Source of the DNA: Thiobacillus sp.
Lineage (GTDB): Bacteria; Pseudomonadota; Gammaproteobacteria; Burkholderiales; Thiobacillaceae
DNA: 38,449 nt
Direction of reading: 5' to 3'
NCBI RefSeq assembly: GCF_024708915.1
Contig: NZ_JANJXQ010000171.1
Coordinates: 1 to 38,449, forward strand
Shown: piece by piece, positions 23,727 to 32,107 of the stretch
Numbering within the stretch: the first letter of the stretch is position 1
Layout of the letters: every line of letters starts with the position of its first letter
Notes under the pieces: generated by a model
Databases searched by the model: none
What the model was told of the DNA's origin: nothing
Seen by the model: only the letters and a program-made list of their open reading frames with translations
Position numbers and translations under genes: made by a program

Positions 23727-23758
23727 TTCGTTTGTTTGTTTATTCGTTTGTTTGTTCA
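23727..23758 (+). repeat. Tandem 16-bp repeat just before kfrA
   Basis: TTCGTTTGTTTGTTTA (23727-23742) is followed at once by TTCGTTTGTTTGTTCA (23743-23758), 15 of 16 identical. The second unit runs into the kfrA ribosome binding site. KfrA-type proteins bind repeats in their own promoter region, so this may be the operator; it could also be a simple GTTT slippage tract. Confidence 0.55.
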
Positions 23759-23771
23759 GGAGGGGCCATCC

Positions 23772-24686
23772 ATGCGTCCGGCAGAATTCACTACAGAGTC
23801 GATCATCAGCGCAGGCCAAGATCTGCATGCTGCCGGCCGTGCTGTGACGGGTTTCGCCATTCGCCAGAAAATCGGCGGCGGCAATCCTGCCCGTCTCAAA
23901 CAGGTGTGGGAGGAGCACGTCAGCAGCCAATCAGTCGCCAAGGCCGAGCCAGTCGCTGAGTTGCCGGTAGAAGTTGCAGACGAGGTGGCTGCCGTGTCCA
24001 AGGCGCTCACGGAGCGCCTGGCGACGCTGGCAGTCGAGCTCAACGATAAAGCCGTTAGAACGGCCGAGCGACGCGTTGCCGAAGTCATCCGAACTGCTGG
24101 TGAGCAGCGAGAGTTTGCCGAGCGCGAACTGGCCGACGCCGCGCAGACGGTCGATGACCTGGAAAGCCAGATGGAGGAAGCGAGAGCTACTGCCTCCGGG
24201 CTCGAAAAGCTTCTGGCCGACGTGCAGGCCGTCAGCCAAGCGCAAGCCGTTGAGCTGGCCCAAGTCCGGGAGCGTCTTACTTTGACCGAGCAGGCTGCCA
24301 AGGCGGCAGCCGAGGAACATGCTGCCGAGATAGACTGCCTGAACGCCGGTTTTGAAGCTGAGCGTAGCCGTTACCAAAGCGAGTTGGCCGGGCAGAAGAA
24401 GGCCTTTCAGGACATTGTCACCGAACGCGACGCGGCACGCGCCGAGTTGGCGTCCGTGAAGGCCAAGGCCGAGGCCGCTGTGCAGATGCACCAGGAGCAG
24501 CGCAAGCAGGCAGCAGCCGAAGCGAGTCGTGTTGCGGAGAGATTGACCAAGGCACACGCCGAGCGGGACGGTGCTCGAAAGGAGGCGGCTACCGCCCGAG
24601 AGGAAGCGGCTCAGCTACGCGGGCAGGTTGAGGCCTTGCAGGCGCAAGCTGCGGATCTCATGCGAGCCCTGGCGCCTCGCAAGTGA
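23772..24686 (+). CDS. kfrA: KfrA-like DNA-binding coiled-coil protein
   Basis: A 304-aa alpha-helical protein. The N-terminal ~55 residues (IISAGQDLHAAGRAVTGFAIRQKIGGGNPA in parts) match the KfrA N-terminal DNA-binding domain with its LGGG-like turn. From about 70 to 300 the sequence is an almost uninterrupted Ala/Glu/Arg-rich coiled coil. KfrA proteins of IncP and related plasmids are autorepressors that aid stable inheritance. I chose ATG 23772 because GGAGGGG stands 8 bases upstream; the frame is open to 23736. Its stop overlaps the start of the next gene. No ParA/ParB pair is present in the island, so KfrA may be the main stability factor. Confidence 0.8.
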   Translation: MRPAEFTTESIISAGQDLHAAGRAVTGFAIRQKIGGGNPARLKQVWEEHVSSQSVAKAEPVAELPVEVADEVAAVSKALTERLATLAVELNDKAVRTAERRVAEVIRTAGEQREFAERELADAAQTVDDLESQMEEARATASGLEKLLADVQAVSQAQAVELAQVRERLTLTEQAAKAAAEEHAAEIDCLNAGFEAERSRYQSELAGQKKAFQDIVTERDAARAELASVKAKAEAAVQMHQEQRKQAAAEASRVAERLTKAHAERDGARKEAATAREEAAQLRGQVEALQAQAADLMRALAPRK

Positions 24687-24958
24687 ATGAATCCCAGGTC
24701 CGCGCCCTGATTGCAGCAGGACGGTTGCTACAGTCGAAAGCTTGGCCGGGCGGACGTGTGAGGATCGAGAAACGGGAAGGGGAGCGTTACCCGCAGGGGA
24801 TTGCCCGCGTTATCACCGCGCTTAAAGAAGCCGATCGGCATCGGCTTCGCGAGCTGGTCGCATGGATTTTGGAATATGAGCGGTTTGAATCTCAAACGGG
24901 TAAGGACAAGCAAGTTACTTCTGGCACTACTGTAAATAACGTGATGAGTGAGCAATAG
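24683..24958 (+). CDS. Small protein of unknown function coupled to kfrA
   Basis: A 91-aa ORF starting with GTG at 24683, overlapping the kfrA stop (GTGA). It reads MNESQVRALIAAGRL and then a basic region (WPGGRVRIEKREGERYPQG, 21-39) and an amphipathic helix (46-68). I do not recognise it. The overlap with kfrA and the absence of a competing frame are the main support. It converges with the helicase gene 97 bp away; no terminator is obvious between them. Confidence 0.5.
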   Translation: MNESQVRALIAAGRLLQSKAWPGGRVRIEKREGERYPQGIARVITALKEADRHRLRELVAWILEYERFESQTGKDKQVTSGTTVNNVMSEQ

Positions 24959-25055
24959 AACATCAAATTGGGCGACTGGCGTTTGGAGGTGCGTAGCCAG
25001 CTGTGATGCTTGCAACCATTGCATCGTCGACTGTTGATCGGTCGAGATCTCTAGG

Positions 25056-28000
25056 TTAAGCGGGAGGATTCTGATGGGCCCACAATTCGTGCATTTGGAC
25101 GCGGCTTAGGACATCTGGGTGCTCGCCCGCAAAGAAAATCTTCTCCGGCGCATCGTATCCCTTTCTCATAGCCGTCCCTAGACACTCGACAAGTTGGCGG
25201 CTTAAGCCCTCCTGAAAGTCAAAGGGATCTACGCTTTTGATTACGTGCGACACCAGCCCCATGACGAACGAAAAGCCTCGTGGTATGACGCTGCCGAGAA
25301 GTTCTCGTGCCCGTGGGCAAGCTCGTTTTGCCGCGGAGGCCGCGTCTGGGTCTCCGCCAAGCTCCTTCTCGATGGCGGCGAGAGGCTTTCCTCTAATCCA
25401 GGCGAGCAACCCGGGTAGGATGAGTGCCAATTCATGCGCAGTGATCTCGCCGTCCTTGTTGGCGCCGCACGCGCCCAGAAACGATCTCTTTACGTCATAA
25501 AGGAGTGAAGCGCGGGCATTCTCGTCCTCGGTAAGCCAATTGACAGTCCAAGTCAGCCACTCCTCCACGGTTACTGGCAGTGAACCTGCGCCCCAAACAA
25601 CTCTCTCTTTAAGCCTTAATAGGAGGTCCATCGGTAAGCCGCTTTGCGATGCAAGCGCGGCCACTGTGTCGTCGGCTCCCTCTGGTCTGCCCTGCGCAAT
25701 TACTTTCTTGAGGTCGGCGATCTTAGCTTCGAATTCCGCTTCGGCTCCCCGCTTACGAGCCGCATGCGCGCCAAGCGATTTTCGAAGGTCGAAGAGTGAT
25801 GTGGGTTCTTCTATGCCCTCCGCCTCGCGAAGTGCTTCCATCCGATTGACCACATAGCGAACGTCCGCATCAAGGGATTCCCCCTGCATGAGCCGATCTA
25901 GGACGATCTCAAGCGGATCGCTGATGACAACGCAGCGGTCATCTTCGGGGAGGATGGACTTGAGCTTCTGAACAACATCCCATTCCAGCGGCTCGCCGTC
26001 AGAGAAGCTGATAATCGGTTCTGGTATAAGGAGAACGACGCCATTAGCGAGATGGCCGGCCCGCCCAGCTCTTGCTGCTGCGTTTAGGATTTCGTGGGCT
26101 TCAAGATCCTCTCGGCCCTTCTGGGCAGCGTCTGCCCGTTTGTCCCCCGCGAGTATGGCTAGATGGGCGGGCAGATTGAGCCCCTGTGCCAATGTGGGTG
26201 TGGCAACAATGACCTTGGCCCCGTTCGGTCGCTTGAACATTCGCTCGGCGAGCTCGCGCTCCAGGCGCAGCATCGATGAATTATGCGGTACGGCAATATC
26301 CGGCTTCGGCAGAAGAGCATGTTTGAGATCACCAAGCTCAGCCTGAAGAGCATCCCATCTCGCCTGTTCAGCTTCGGTTGAATCAGCTGCCTCATTGAGC
26401 TGCAAGGAAATTTCCCGAGCAACCGAAACCGCATCGTTCTTGGTGTTGACGAAAACAATCGACTTGAGGCCGCTCCGTGCAGCGGACGTGGCCAGTTGAA
26501 CGGCCACCTGATTCGCGTTGGGTTTGAGGTAGATCGGCCCATATTTATTGTTACCAGAGAGGCGTACAGGTCTATCAAGCACTTCGCAATTAATGCAACT
26601 TGCTGTTCCTTGGCCGAGCCAGTTGTGCTGTAACCCCCATATTGCCCATGGTTGGACCGCAAGCTCTTTGAGTGCTGAGGCGCGGAGCCCCTTGGCTTGC
26701 TTCTTTTTCTTCTTGTTCTCCGCTCTTTGAATGGCTTCCGCCGCCTGCTTGGCCTTGTCTAGATCCTCTTTCTTGTAGATCAGTACTCCACGCGCTTGCC
26801 GGCTCGGTTTCCACAAGAGATCGACGCACACGAAGGCTCGCCCTGTAAGCTGGCCAATCCACTCTGCGAACTCCTCGGCGTTCTTTAGCATTGCCGATAG
26901 GAAAAGCAAATCGGCATTCGGCGCGATGTGATTCAAGGCCAGCAGGCACAGCATGCCGTCAAGCGCCCGCCGTATCTTGCCCGATTGGGGACTAAGCAGA
27001 TGACACTCGTCAAAAACGAGTAGGCCAATGTCTGAAAAAGCTTCGGGGGCAAACGAAAGCATGGCAAGACACCGTTCAGGAGTCATTACTTCGATTTCCT
27101 GAAGCTGCGCGTCACTCTGGAACAAGAGGTCGAAATCGCTAGATACGGCCGAACCAAGAATGTCCTTCGGAAACATCTCCTGGAGGTCGCCCGTGAGCTG
27201 TTCGACTAGCGCATGGGTGGGCGCAAGGAAGACGACTTTTTTTCCGCTCGCGAGCACGCCCGCTATCTTGAGCGAGGAAACAGTGGTCTTGCCTGCACCC
27301 GTGGGGAGAACGACCACGGCGGATTTGCCAGTCTGGTGGAATTCCCTTGCCAGGGCCTCGCGATGGTTCGGCCAGACAAATGGGAAGTTGCTTGCCCTCA
27401 AGCGCAGCCAGCTTACCCAGAATCCAGGGTCGGCGCCGTCTGGTGGTGGCAAGGTCGTCAAGGCTGCCTCGCTTATGCCGTTACAGGCGGCGATTAGAAG
27501 CGAGGCGAGATGATGAGGCCCGGCATAGGTGTTCAGGATGCTCCCGCCGATATCTTTGTTGTGCTCGTTATCCACTGCGGCAGATAACTTCAGGACGCCC
27601 TTGAAGGCGTCGCGCGCGTCATCGAAGCCGCTGATGCTTTGCTGGGGAGAGGGGACACTCAAAAAATGCGCCGCGAGCATCTCAACACCGGATATCAAAG
27701 TTTCGAGCAATGCGGCGAGCGCCGCAGTCTCTAGATCGCGTCTAGGCTTTGGTTTTCGCCACCGTTCTGCACGCTCCAGGATGCGACTAAGCTGGCCGCG
27801 AGCGAGGTCGGCAATGTCCTCTGAGAGAATCGTGGCCTCGTAAAGCTGTTCTGCCGGGTGAGGACGGATAGCAAAGGCTGCCTCATTCGCATCAGCGTAC
27901 TGCTCAGCGGCAAGGAACAGCAAAGCGGCCGAGATCGTCGGATCGACGCGATCCCTATTAATATTGGCGAGAGGAGTGTCCCTGGCCTCTTGCATTGACT

Positions 28001-28280
28001 GCCGTCTTGCGAGAATTTGCTGCGCCGTGCCGGCGACGAACGCAGAAGCCCTGCACAACGCGCCATCTGTTTCAAGCGAGGCGATCAGTTCATAAGTGTC
28101 CGCAATACGCTCGGAAGGCCACCCGTCAACAGCCTCGACAGGAGCATCAACCGAGCCCCTCAATCGGGCAGACACAAGGTTGGCAAAGTGACTCGTTAGC
28201 AGTGCGGGAATATCGCTTGGGTCAAGTCCCGGCACGGCCGGTGCCGATCGCAAAAGCTGAGCAGTGACTGCATCGAACAT
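25056..28280 (-). CDS. hamB: Hachiman-type helicase HamB (Ski2-like DExH)
   Basis: A 1074-aa superfamily 2 helicase. A ~300-residue N-terminal region of unknown fold precedes the motor: motif I TGAGKT (327-332), Ia APTHALVEQL, motif II DECH (424-427), motif III SAM (about 456-458), and motif VI-like AARAGRAG in the second RecA domain. The overall form is Ski2-like, with an insert rich in Lys (KKKKKQAKG) between the lobes and a long helical C-terminus. It begins directly at the stop of the upstream 297-aa nuclease-like gene. In Hachiman (and the related AbpAB pair) HamB and the DUF1837 effector HamA form a complex that degrades DNA on infection. The family assignment rests on motifs and pairing. 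Confidence 0.7.
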   Translation of the reverse strand: MFDAVTAQLLRSAPAVPGLDPSDIPALLTSHFANLVSARLRGSVDAPVEAVDGWPSERIADTYELIASLETDGALCRASAFVAGTAQQILARRQSMQEARDTPLANINRDRVDPTISAALLFLAAEQYADANEAAFAIRPHPAEQLYEATILSEDIADLARGQLSRILERAERWRKPKPRRDLETAALAALLETLISGVEMLAAHFLSVPSPQQSISGFDDARDAFKGVLKLSAAVDNEHNKDIGGSILNTYAGPHHLASLLIAACNGISEAALTTLPPPDGADPGFWVSWLRLRASNFPFVWPNHREALAREFHQTGKSAVVVLPTGAGKTTVSSLKIAGVLASGKKVVFLAPTHALVEQLTGDLQEMFPKDILGSAVSSDFDLLFQSDAQLQEIEVMTPERCLAMLSFAPEAFSDIGLLVFDECHLLSPQSGKIRRALDGMLCLLALNHIAPNADLLFLSAMLKNAEEFAEWIGQLTGRAFVCVDLLWKPSRQARGVLIYKKEDLDKAKQAAEAIQRAENKKKKKQAKGLRASALKELAVQPWAIWGLQHNWLGQGTASCINCEVLDRPVRLSGNNKYGPIYLKPNANQVAVQLATSAARSGLKSIVFVNTKNDAVSVAREISLQLNEAADSTEAEQARWDALQAELGDLKHALLPKPDIAVPHNSSMLRLERELAERMFKRPNGAKVIVATPTLAQGLNLPAHLAILAGDKRADAAQKGREDLEAHEILNAAARAGRAGHLANGVVLLIPEPIISFSDGEPLEWDVVQKLKSILPEDDRCVVISDPLEIVLDRLMQGESLDADVRYVVNRMEALREAEGIEEPTSLFDLRKSLGAHAARKRGAEAEFEAKIADLKKVIAQGRPEGADDTVAALASQSGLPMDLLLRLKERVVWGAGSLPVTVEEWLTWTVNWLTEDENARASLLYDVKRSFLGACGANKDGEITAHELALILPGLLAWIRGKPLAAIEKELGGDPDAASAAKRACPRARELLGSVIPRGFSFVMGLVSHVIKSVDPFDFQEGLSRQLVECLGTAMRKGYDAPEKIFFAGEHPDVLSRVQMHELWAHQNPPA

Positions 28281-29174
28281 TCAGGCGCCCTTCGCTTGGA
28301 GTTCATCCAGATAGGCGATGGCCTGCGAGGCCACGGTATCGAACCATTCGCGAAGTTCTCCGCTGACAATTAGGCTTGCACCGACGCGCTGGTTTTGAGA
28401 TATGCCGGCCAAAATGTCATAACCCTTAAAGAGCTTTTCTCGTTCAACCTGCCCGTCATACTCTTTGGTTAACGCAAAGGCGGCACGATAGCGTCGCTGA
28501 CTGCTGTCCATCACGGCCGCTGAAAGCTGGGCGGCAGCGGCGTCGCCAATGCCGGCCGTGCGGAGGAGGGCTGCGGCGGCCGCGACGAGCTCAGCGCTTC
28601 GCTTGTTCTGGTGGCGCTCAAGGAATGCAGGGATGACCTTTCCCAGGAACGTTTCCCTCGGTTTCTCGGTACATTTGTCTTCAAAGACCGTGGTCATGGC
28701 CACTTTCGATTTATTGTCAGCCAGCTCGATCATAAGGCCGTCAATCCCTTGCGACGTGGCGCTTACGTGCGGGTCCTTCAGAAGAGCGAGCTCGCCAAGA
28801 TCCTGGCGAGCTGCGATCCAGGAAATGACTTCGAAGATGAAGCCGTCACGCTGCCAACGTGGATAGCCCGTCCGAGGCTTCTTGCCATCTTCTTGTATTG
28901 TCAGCTTGACCTTCGCTTCGTTGCAAAGATCGTTGTTGGTAAATGCAGGTGTGGCGGGAAGAAGCTCCTTCAAGACATGAGCAGCGTAAGCCGCCTGGCC
29001 CATTGCGATAATGGCAGTGATACTTGCGAGCTGCGATACGTCCTGCACAGACCAGCGGTTGCCGATGCAGTGGTCGTCGATTGGTACGGCTTCGGTGAGC
29101 AGTGGGTGTGATGCATCGCTCTTAGCCCCTGGAGCTACCGTTTCTACTGCTCCAGCCACATCTATGTTCGTCAT
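28281..29174 (-). CDS. hamA: Hachiman-type effector HamA (DUF1837-like nuclease)
   Basis: A 297-aa protein with a PD-(D/E)XK-like core: GIDG (D145) and, after a strand, VFEDKC (E165, K167). DUF1837/HamA proteins carry this E-x-K site and are known to act as DNA nucleases held in check by the helicase HamB. The C-terminal ~100 residues are helical. The next gene, a large DExH helicase, begins where this one stops, and this two-gene order is that of Hachiman and AbpAB. The length is typical. No strong ribosome binding site is seen. A different nuclease-helicase pair is possible, but this fit is good. Confidence 0.7.
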   Translation of the reverse strand: MTNIDVAGAVETVAPGAKSDASHPLLTEAVPIDDHCIGNRWSVQDVSQLASITAIIAMGQAAYAAHVLKELLPATPAFTNNDLCNEAKVKLTIQEDGKKPRTGYPRWQRDGFIFEVISWIAARQDLGELALLKDPHVSATSQGIDGLMIELADNKSKVAMTTVFEDKCTEKPRETFLGKVIPAFLERHQNKRSAELVAAAAALLRTAGIGDAAAAQLSAAVMDSSQRRYRAAFALTKEYDGQVEREKLFKGYDILAGISQNQRVGASLIVSGELREWFDTVASQAIAYLDELQAKGA

Positions 29175-29655
29175 CGCACCCAGCTTCGCCCCAATTATTC
29201 TGTCCTCGGTGTGTATATCACAGCTCGGAACGAGCCACCATTTCTATTCATCCTGCCGGCTGCCGACTGACGATGTGAGCTCTGCTCTTGGTCAATTTCA
29301 CAAATGAGACGGGCGGGACTAGAGTGGCTTGCCCCCCGTGCCTGCCGGCGTTGCAGCGTGTGGGTTGTCTTCTTGGGCCGATGTTTGGCTCAATTCAATT
29401 AACAACTTGCCAGGGCCCGGATCCCACTTCTCGCAGAAATTTTGTGCCCATTCTGTTCTGAACGAGCATGACAGGGAGCAAGAACTTTGTTCCGAGTGGG
29501 TGTGCATGCCGCATCGCTCGAGAGCATTGAACTCTCATGGTAGGCGGAAAAGCCTGGCCCGCGATAGGCCGTACCCGATAGGGCGCTGAAGATGGCTCAC
29601 CGGGATTCAGAAAAGTCTCAACAATGATGTTCATGCGCGTCTCCGGACACACGCT
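29175..29655. other. Non-coding region upstream of hamA
   Basis: About 480 bp without a supported gene. It must carry the hamA promoter; a TATACA-like box lies on the minus strand near 29210, without a good -35. A small palindrome GCTCG-GAA-CGAGC is at 29223-29235, about 50 bp before hamA, and could be an operator. Short open frames (e.g. minus strand 29319-29507) have no ribosome binding site or family. Confidence 0.4.
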
Positions 29656-30327
29656 TCAAAAGCTAATCTGGCTCGGGACCGCTTCCTGAAAATCGGAGGC
29701 CAGTCTGGAGACCGCGCTTGAGTCGACGTCACCAGGAAGAACCGACCAGCAAATCGAATTTTGGCGCCCCCCAGAAGGCTGCGAGCGTCGTCGGAATAAC
29801 TGGTCGGTGAGCGGCTCAAGCTGGATTTTTGGATTCGGAAGGTAAAGCAGGATTACCGAATCTTGCGGGGGTGGTTTTTGCTTCCAGAACCGACTTCCAG
29901 GCTCGAAAGAGAGGGCAATATGCGCTAGTGGGGTGCCCGAAATCAGGTAACGATTCCTAGCGCCCTCCATGAGCTGAGTTCCTTGTGGGGGGGGAGCAGA
30001 GATCGCTTCCGGAGAATATCCGGTCAACGGTGTGCGTTGGTTCAGTTGGGTGATGACAAGTGTTCCGGCTTCAGAAGCTACTGCTAGTGCGGGGAGCTCT
30101 GTAATTGACCAAACGCTTCCATTTTCGCGTCGCTTCTCCGCGTCGGACTCCACGTCATGGTTGGAAGTGGCCATGCAGCCAGGGTAATAGTGCTGAACCC
30201 ATGTCGAGTGCCACGCATTGCGCCCTCTCAGCAGATAATGAATCTTGGTGGGCGCAGCGGACAACGCCAATGCCTTGCCAATTGAAGGGTTTCGCTTGCT
30301 GTAAACCTTATAGTCCTCCAAATGCAC
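29656..30327 (-). CDS. Unrecognised 223-aa cargo protein
   Basis: A 223-aa soluble protein that I do not recognise. It has no signal peptide, membrane segment or cysteine motif. Visible features are a Trp/Tyr-containing N-terminal stretch (WHSTWVQHYYPGC, about 39-51), a Pro-rich loop (APPPQG, about 110-115), and a basic C-terminal third with RRRSQPSGGRQ. GGGGGAG stands 3-6 bases before the ATG, supporting expression. It lies between hamA and the integrase, where accessory genes of islands collect, and base composition is somewhat lower in GC than the flanking chromosome. Function unknown. Confidence 0.5.
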   Translation of the reverse strand: MHLEDYKVYSKRNPSIGKALALSAAPTKIHYLLRGRNAWHSTWVQHYYPGCMATSNHDVESDAEKRRENGSVWSITELPALAVASEAGTLVITQLNQRTPLTGYSPEAISAPPPQGTQLMEGARNRYLISGTPLAHIALSFEPGSRFWKQKPPPQDSVILLYLPNPKIQLEPLTDQLFRRRSQPSGGRQNSICWSVLPGDVDSSAVSRLASDFQEAVPSQISF

Positions 30328-30401
30328 TTGATCTCCCCCGTGACTGCATCGGATTTAATGCGCAAGCTGCGTGGCCTGCGCTTATTTGGCGCGGGATTGT
30401 G

Positions 30402-31412
30402 TTACCCGAGTTTCTTTGCCAAGTCCTCCGCCCGTAGGTGCGTATAACGTTTGAGCATGGCCAGGGTCTTGTGCCCTGTGATGCTGGCGACTTCCATGCT
30501 GTCGAATACGCCCTTCTCGAACAAGCGTGACGTGGCTTCGTGTCGCAAGTCGTGAAATCTTAACCCCTCCACATCGGCTGTGCCGCACAGTCGTCGCCAG
30601 GCTTTGTTAAACGAGTCGGAGGCGGTCCACCACCAAAATACCCGGCCATCAATGGAAGCGGGGAGTTTCTTAACGTCCTTCAGGGCACGCACCGCCTCAC
30701 TTGAAAGTGGAACCGCTCGGAACGCATCTGCGTTCTTCGTGCCACGACCCTGGATCCCACGAATGATCATTACCCGTCTCTGGAGATCGATGTCGGACCA
30801 CGTGACCGACAGCAGTTCACCCAGGCGTGCGGCCGATTCGATGGCCACGACAATCAGGGCGCGTAGTTGTTTTTCATCACCGGCCGCAGCCAGCAAACTC
30901 TCGAGCTCATCGCCTTCAAGGCGGCGCTCCCGTGATTTCCCCGGCGGTGGGCGGCTCACCATCGCGCAGGGGTTGGCTGGGAGCGGCAGCCCCCACTCTT
31001 TGCCGGCCAGGTCGATGATGCGGGATAGAAGGTTGATTTCCTTGCGCACCGTATCCCCTGAGAGACCGGATGCGAGGCGTTTCTTGCGGTAATCCGTGAC
31101 GATCTTGCTGGACAGTGCGACAAGTGAGTAAGCGCCAAGCTCCGATTCCAGCGTTTTGAGGGCGGGTTTGAAGCCTTTGCCACGCTTCTTTGGCAGCTCG
31201 TCCTCCCGATAACGCTCAATCAGATCGCGGATCGTGGTCCGTTCGACTTCGCCGCGCGAGACGAAGGCGCCGCGATCCATTTCTGACTCAACTGCGCGTG
31301 CCCAAGCTTCAGCTTCTTTCCGGGTGTGCCAGGTCTTCGACTGCAAGGGGTAGCCCTTGCGCTTCACGATGGCTTGCCACTGGAGCTCGCCGCGCTTTCG
31401 GATCGTCGCCAT
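30402..31412 (-). CDS. Tyrosine-type integrase of the island
   Basis: A 336-aa site-specific recombinase. The N-terminus (IRKRGELQWQAIVKRKG) is a small arm-binding domain, followed by a core-binding domain (about 58-150) and the catalytic domain with R196 (AARLGEL), H287-R290 (HDLRH), H314 (ITGHK) and nucleophile Y323. All five visible catalytic residues are present. The gene ends about 1 kb inside the right boundary, reads away from attR, and starts 94 bp from the att core. It should integrate the element into tRNA-Arg(CCT). Candidate arm sites (31424-31441) sit just upstream of its start, so it may repress itself. Confidence 0.93.
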   Translation of the reverse strand: MATIRKRGELQWQAIVKRKGYPLQSKTWHTRKEAEAWARAVESEMDRGAFVSRGEVERTTIRDLIERYREDELPKKRGKGFKPALKTLESELGAYSLVALSSKIVTDYRKKRLASGLSGDTVRKEINLLSRIIDLAGKEWGLPLPANPCAMVSRPPPGKSRERRLEGDELESLLAAAGDEKQLRALIVVAIESAARLGELLSVTWSDIDLQRRVMIIRGIQGRGTKNADAFRAVPLSSEAVRALKDVKKLPASIDGRVFWWWTASDSFNKAWRRLCGTADVEGLRFHDLRHEATSRLFEKGVFDSMEVASITGHKTLAMLKRYTHLRAEDLAKKLG

Positions 31413-31423
31413 TTTTCATGTCC

Positions 31424-31441
31424 GGGTGACAGATGGGTGAC
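31424..31441 (+). promoter_or_regulatory. Candidate integrase arm sites, right end
   Basis: GGGTGAC occurs at 31424-31430 and 31435-31441, two direct copies with an 11-bp pitch, between the integrase start and attR. The left end of the island has the same pair (4845-4851 and 4856-4862, the latter AGGTGAC) plus two inverted copies. Matching pairs one helical turn apart at both ends fit arm-type sites. Confidence 0.6.
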
Positions 31442-31505
31442 AACAATCGTACCGAAGAGGAAAGAATCGCGCAAATTAAGGCTTTGATGCCAATCGCGTT
31501 TCCCT

Positions 31506-31550
31506 CTCCTAAGGGGTAGGTCGGACGTTCGATTCGTCTTCGGGGCGCCA
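31506..31550 (+). repeat. att core repeat at the right end (attR)
   Basis: A 45-bp copy identical to the tRNA-Arg segment 4719-4763. It is only the 3' part of a tRNA, with no acceptor partner or promoter, so it is not a functional tRNA gene. It marks the right end of the island. Confidence 0.93.
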
Positions 31551-31649
31551 GCTTGGATTCAGGGCGCAACGCGCAATAAAAATAGCGGCGCTCGGCCGCT
31601 TTATTGATTTCTCAAGTACTCGATTTGTGTCACAACCCGGGAAGGATTG

Positions 31650-31725
31650 TGGCGTCCCCACGGGGATTCGAACCCCGGTTACCGCCGTGAAAGGGCGATG
31701 TCCTAGGCCTCTAGACGATGGGGAC
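31650..31725 (-). tRNA. tRNA-Glu (anticodon TTC)
   Basis: A 76-nt cloverleaf on the minus strand. The acceptor stem GTCCCCA pairs with TGGGGAC, then G and CCA. The anticodon stem-loop CGCCC-TTTCACG-region carries anticodon TTC, and the T-arm reads CCGGGGTTCGAATCCCCG. It is the first chromosomal gene right of the island. Confidence 0.96.
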
Positions 31726-31775
31726 CCGGACGACGGTGCGAACCGCCAACTTTGCTGCCACGACTTGCGTCGTCA

Positions 31776-31958
31776 TTACTTCCTGGAAAGCTGCGTCAAG
31801 GTGACGCCGAGTAGCAAACCGACGAAACCCAATGGTACCAGCCCCAGCCAGATTTCGGCGTGCCCGCCACCATTCAACATCTTCCAGAACCCAACAACCA
31901 GACCGACTACGCTCAGTATCAACCCCAGCAGGGTGGTGATGACGCCAAGCTTGTGCAT
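31776..31958 (-). CDS. Small two-pass membrane protein between tRNA genes
   Basis: A 60-aa hydrophobic protein with membrane segments at about 5-24 (VITTLLGLILSVVGLVVGFW) and 38-55 (LGLVPLGFVGLLLGVTLT). I do not recognise its family. AGGAAG stands 6-7 bases before the ATG, which supports it as a real gene although it is short. It is flanked by tRNA-Ala and tRNA-Glu on the same strand and may be co-transcribed with them from the promoter at 32064-32092. Confidence 0.65.
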   Translation of the reverse strand: MHKLGVITTLLGLILSVVGLVVGFWKMLNGGGHAEIWLGLVPLGFVGLLLGVTLTQLSRK

Positions 31959-31974
31959 CGGACTTCCTGTCAGT

Positions 31975-32050
<76 letters not shown>

Positions 32051-32063
32051 AACGAAGCCGCGC

Positions 32064-32092
32064 ATTCTATAGATGCCTTTTGCGCTTGTAAA
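32064..32092 (-). promoter_or_regulatory. Likely sigma-70 promoter of tRNA-Ala
   Basis: On the minus strand TTTACA (32087-32092) and TAGAAT (32064-32069) are 17 bases apart, each matching consensus at five of six positions. A GC-rich discriminator (GCGCGGC) follows, and the tRNA begins about 13 bases downstream. This is a typical stable-RNA promoter. Confidence 0.75.
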
Positions 32093-32107
32093 GCCTTTGC
32101 GGTGATC

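Larger units (their letters stand above)
4719..31550. mobile_element. Integrative mobilizable element inserted at tRNA-Arg(CCT), about 26.8 kb
   Basis: A 45-bp perfect direct repeat (4719-4763 and 31506-31550) bounds the region; the left copy is the 3' part of tRNA-Arg. Inside lie a tyrosine integrase, an AlpA-like HTH gene, a TrfA-type replication initiator with iterons, a coupling ATPase with a MOBC-like relaxase, KfrA, and two defence modules. No type IV secretion channel genes are present, so it fits an integrative mobilizable element that can replicate after excision rather than a self-transmissible one. The integrase lies at the end far from the tRNA gene. Genes outside the repeats are ordinary chromosomal ones. 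Confidence 0.9.

Noticed and set aside
31506..31550. A second tRNA-Arg gene at the right end
   Set aside because: Only the 3' 45 bases are present; the 5' half, D arm and promoter are missing, so it is the att repeat.
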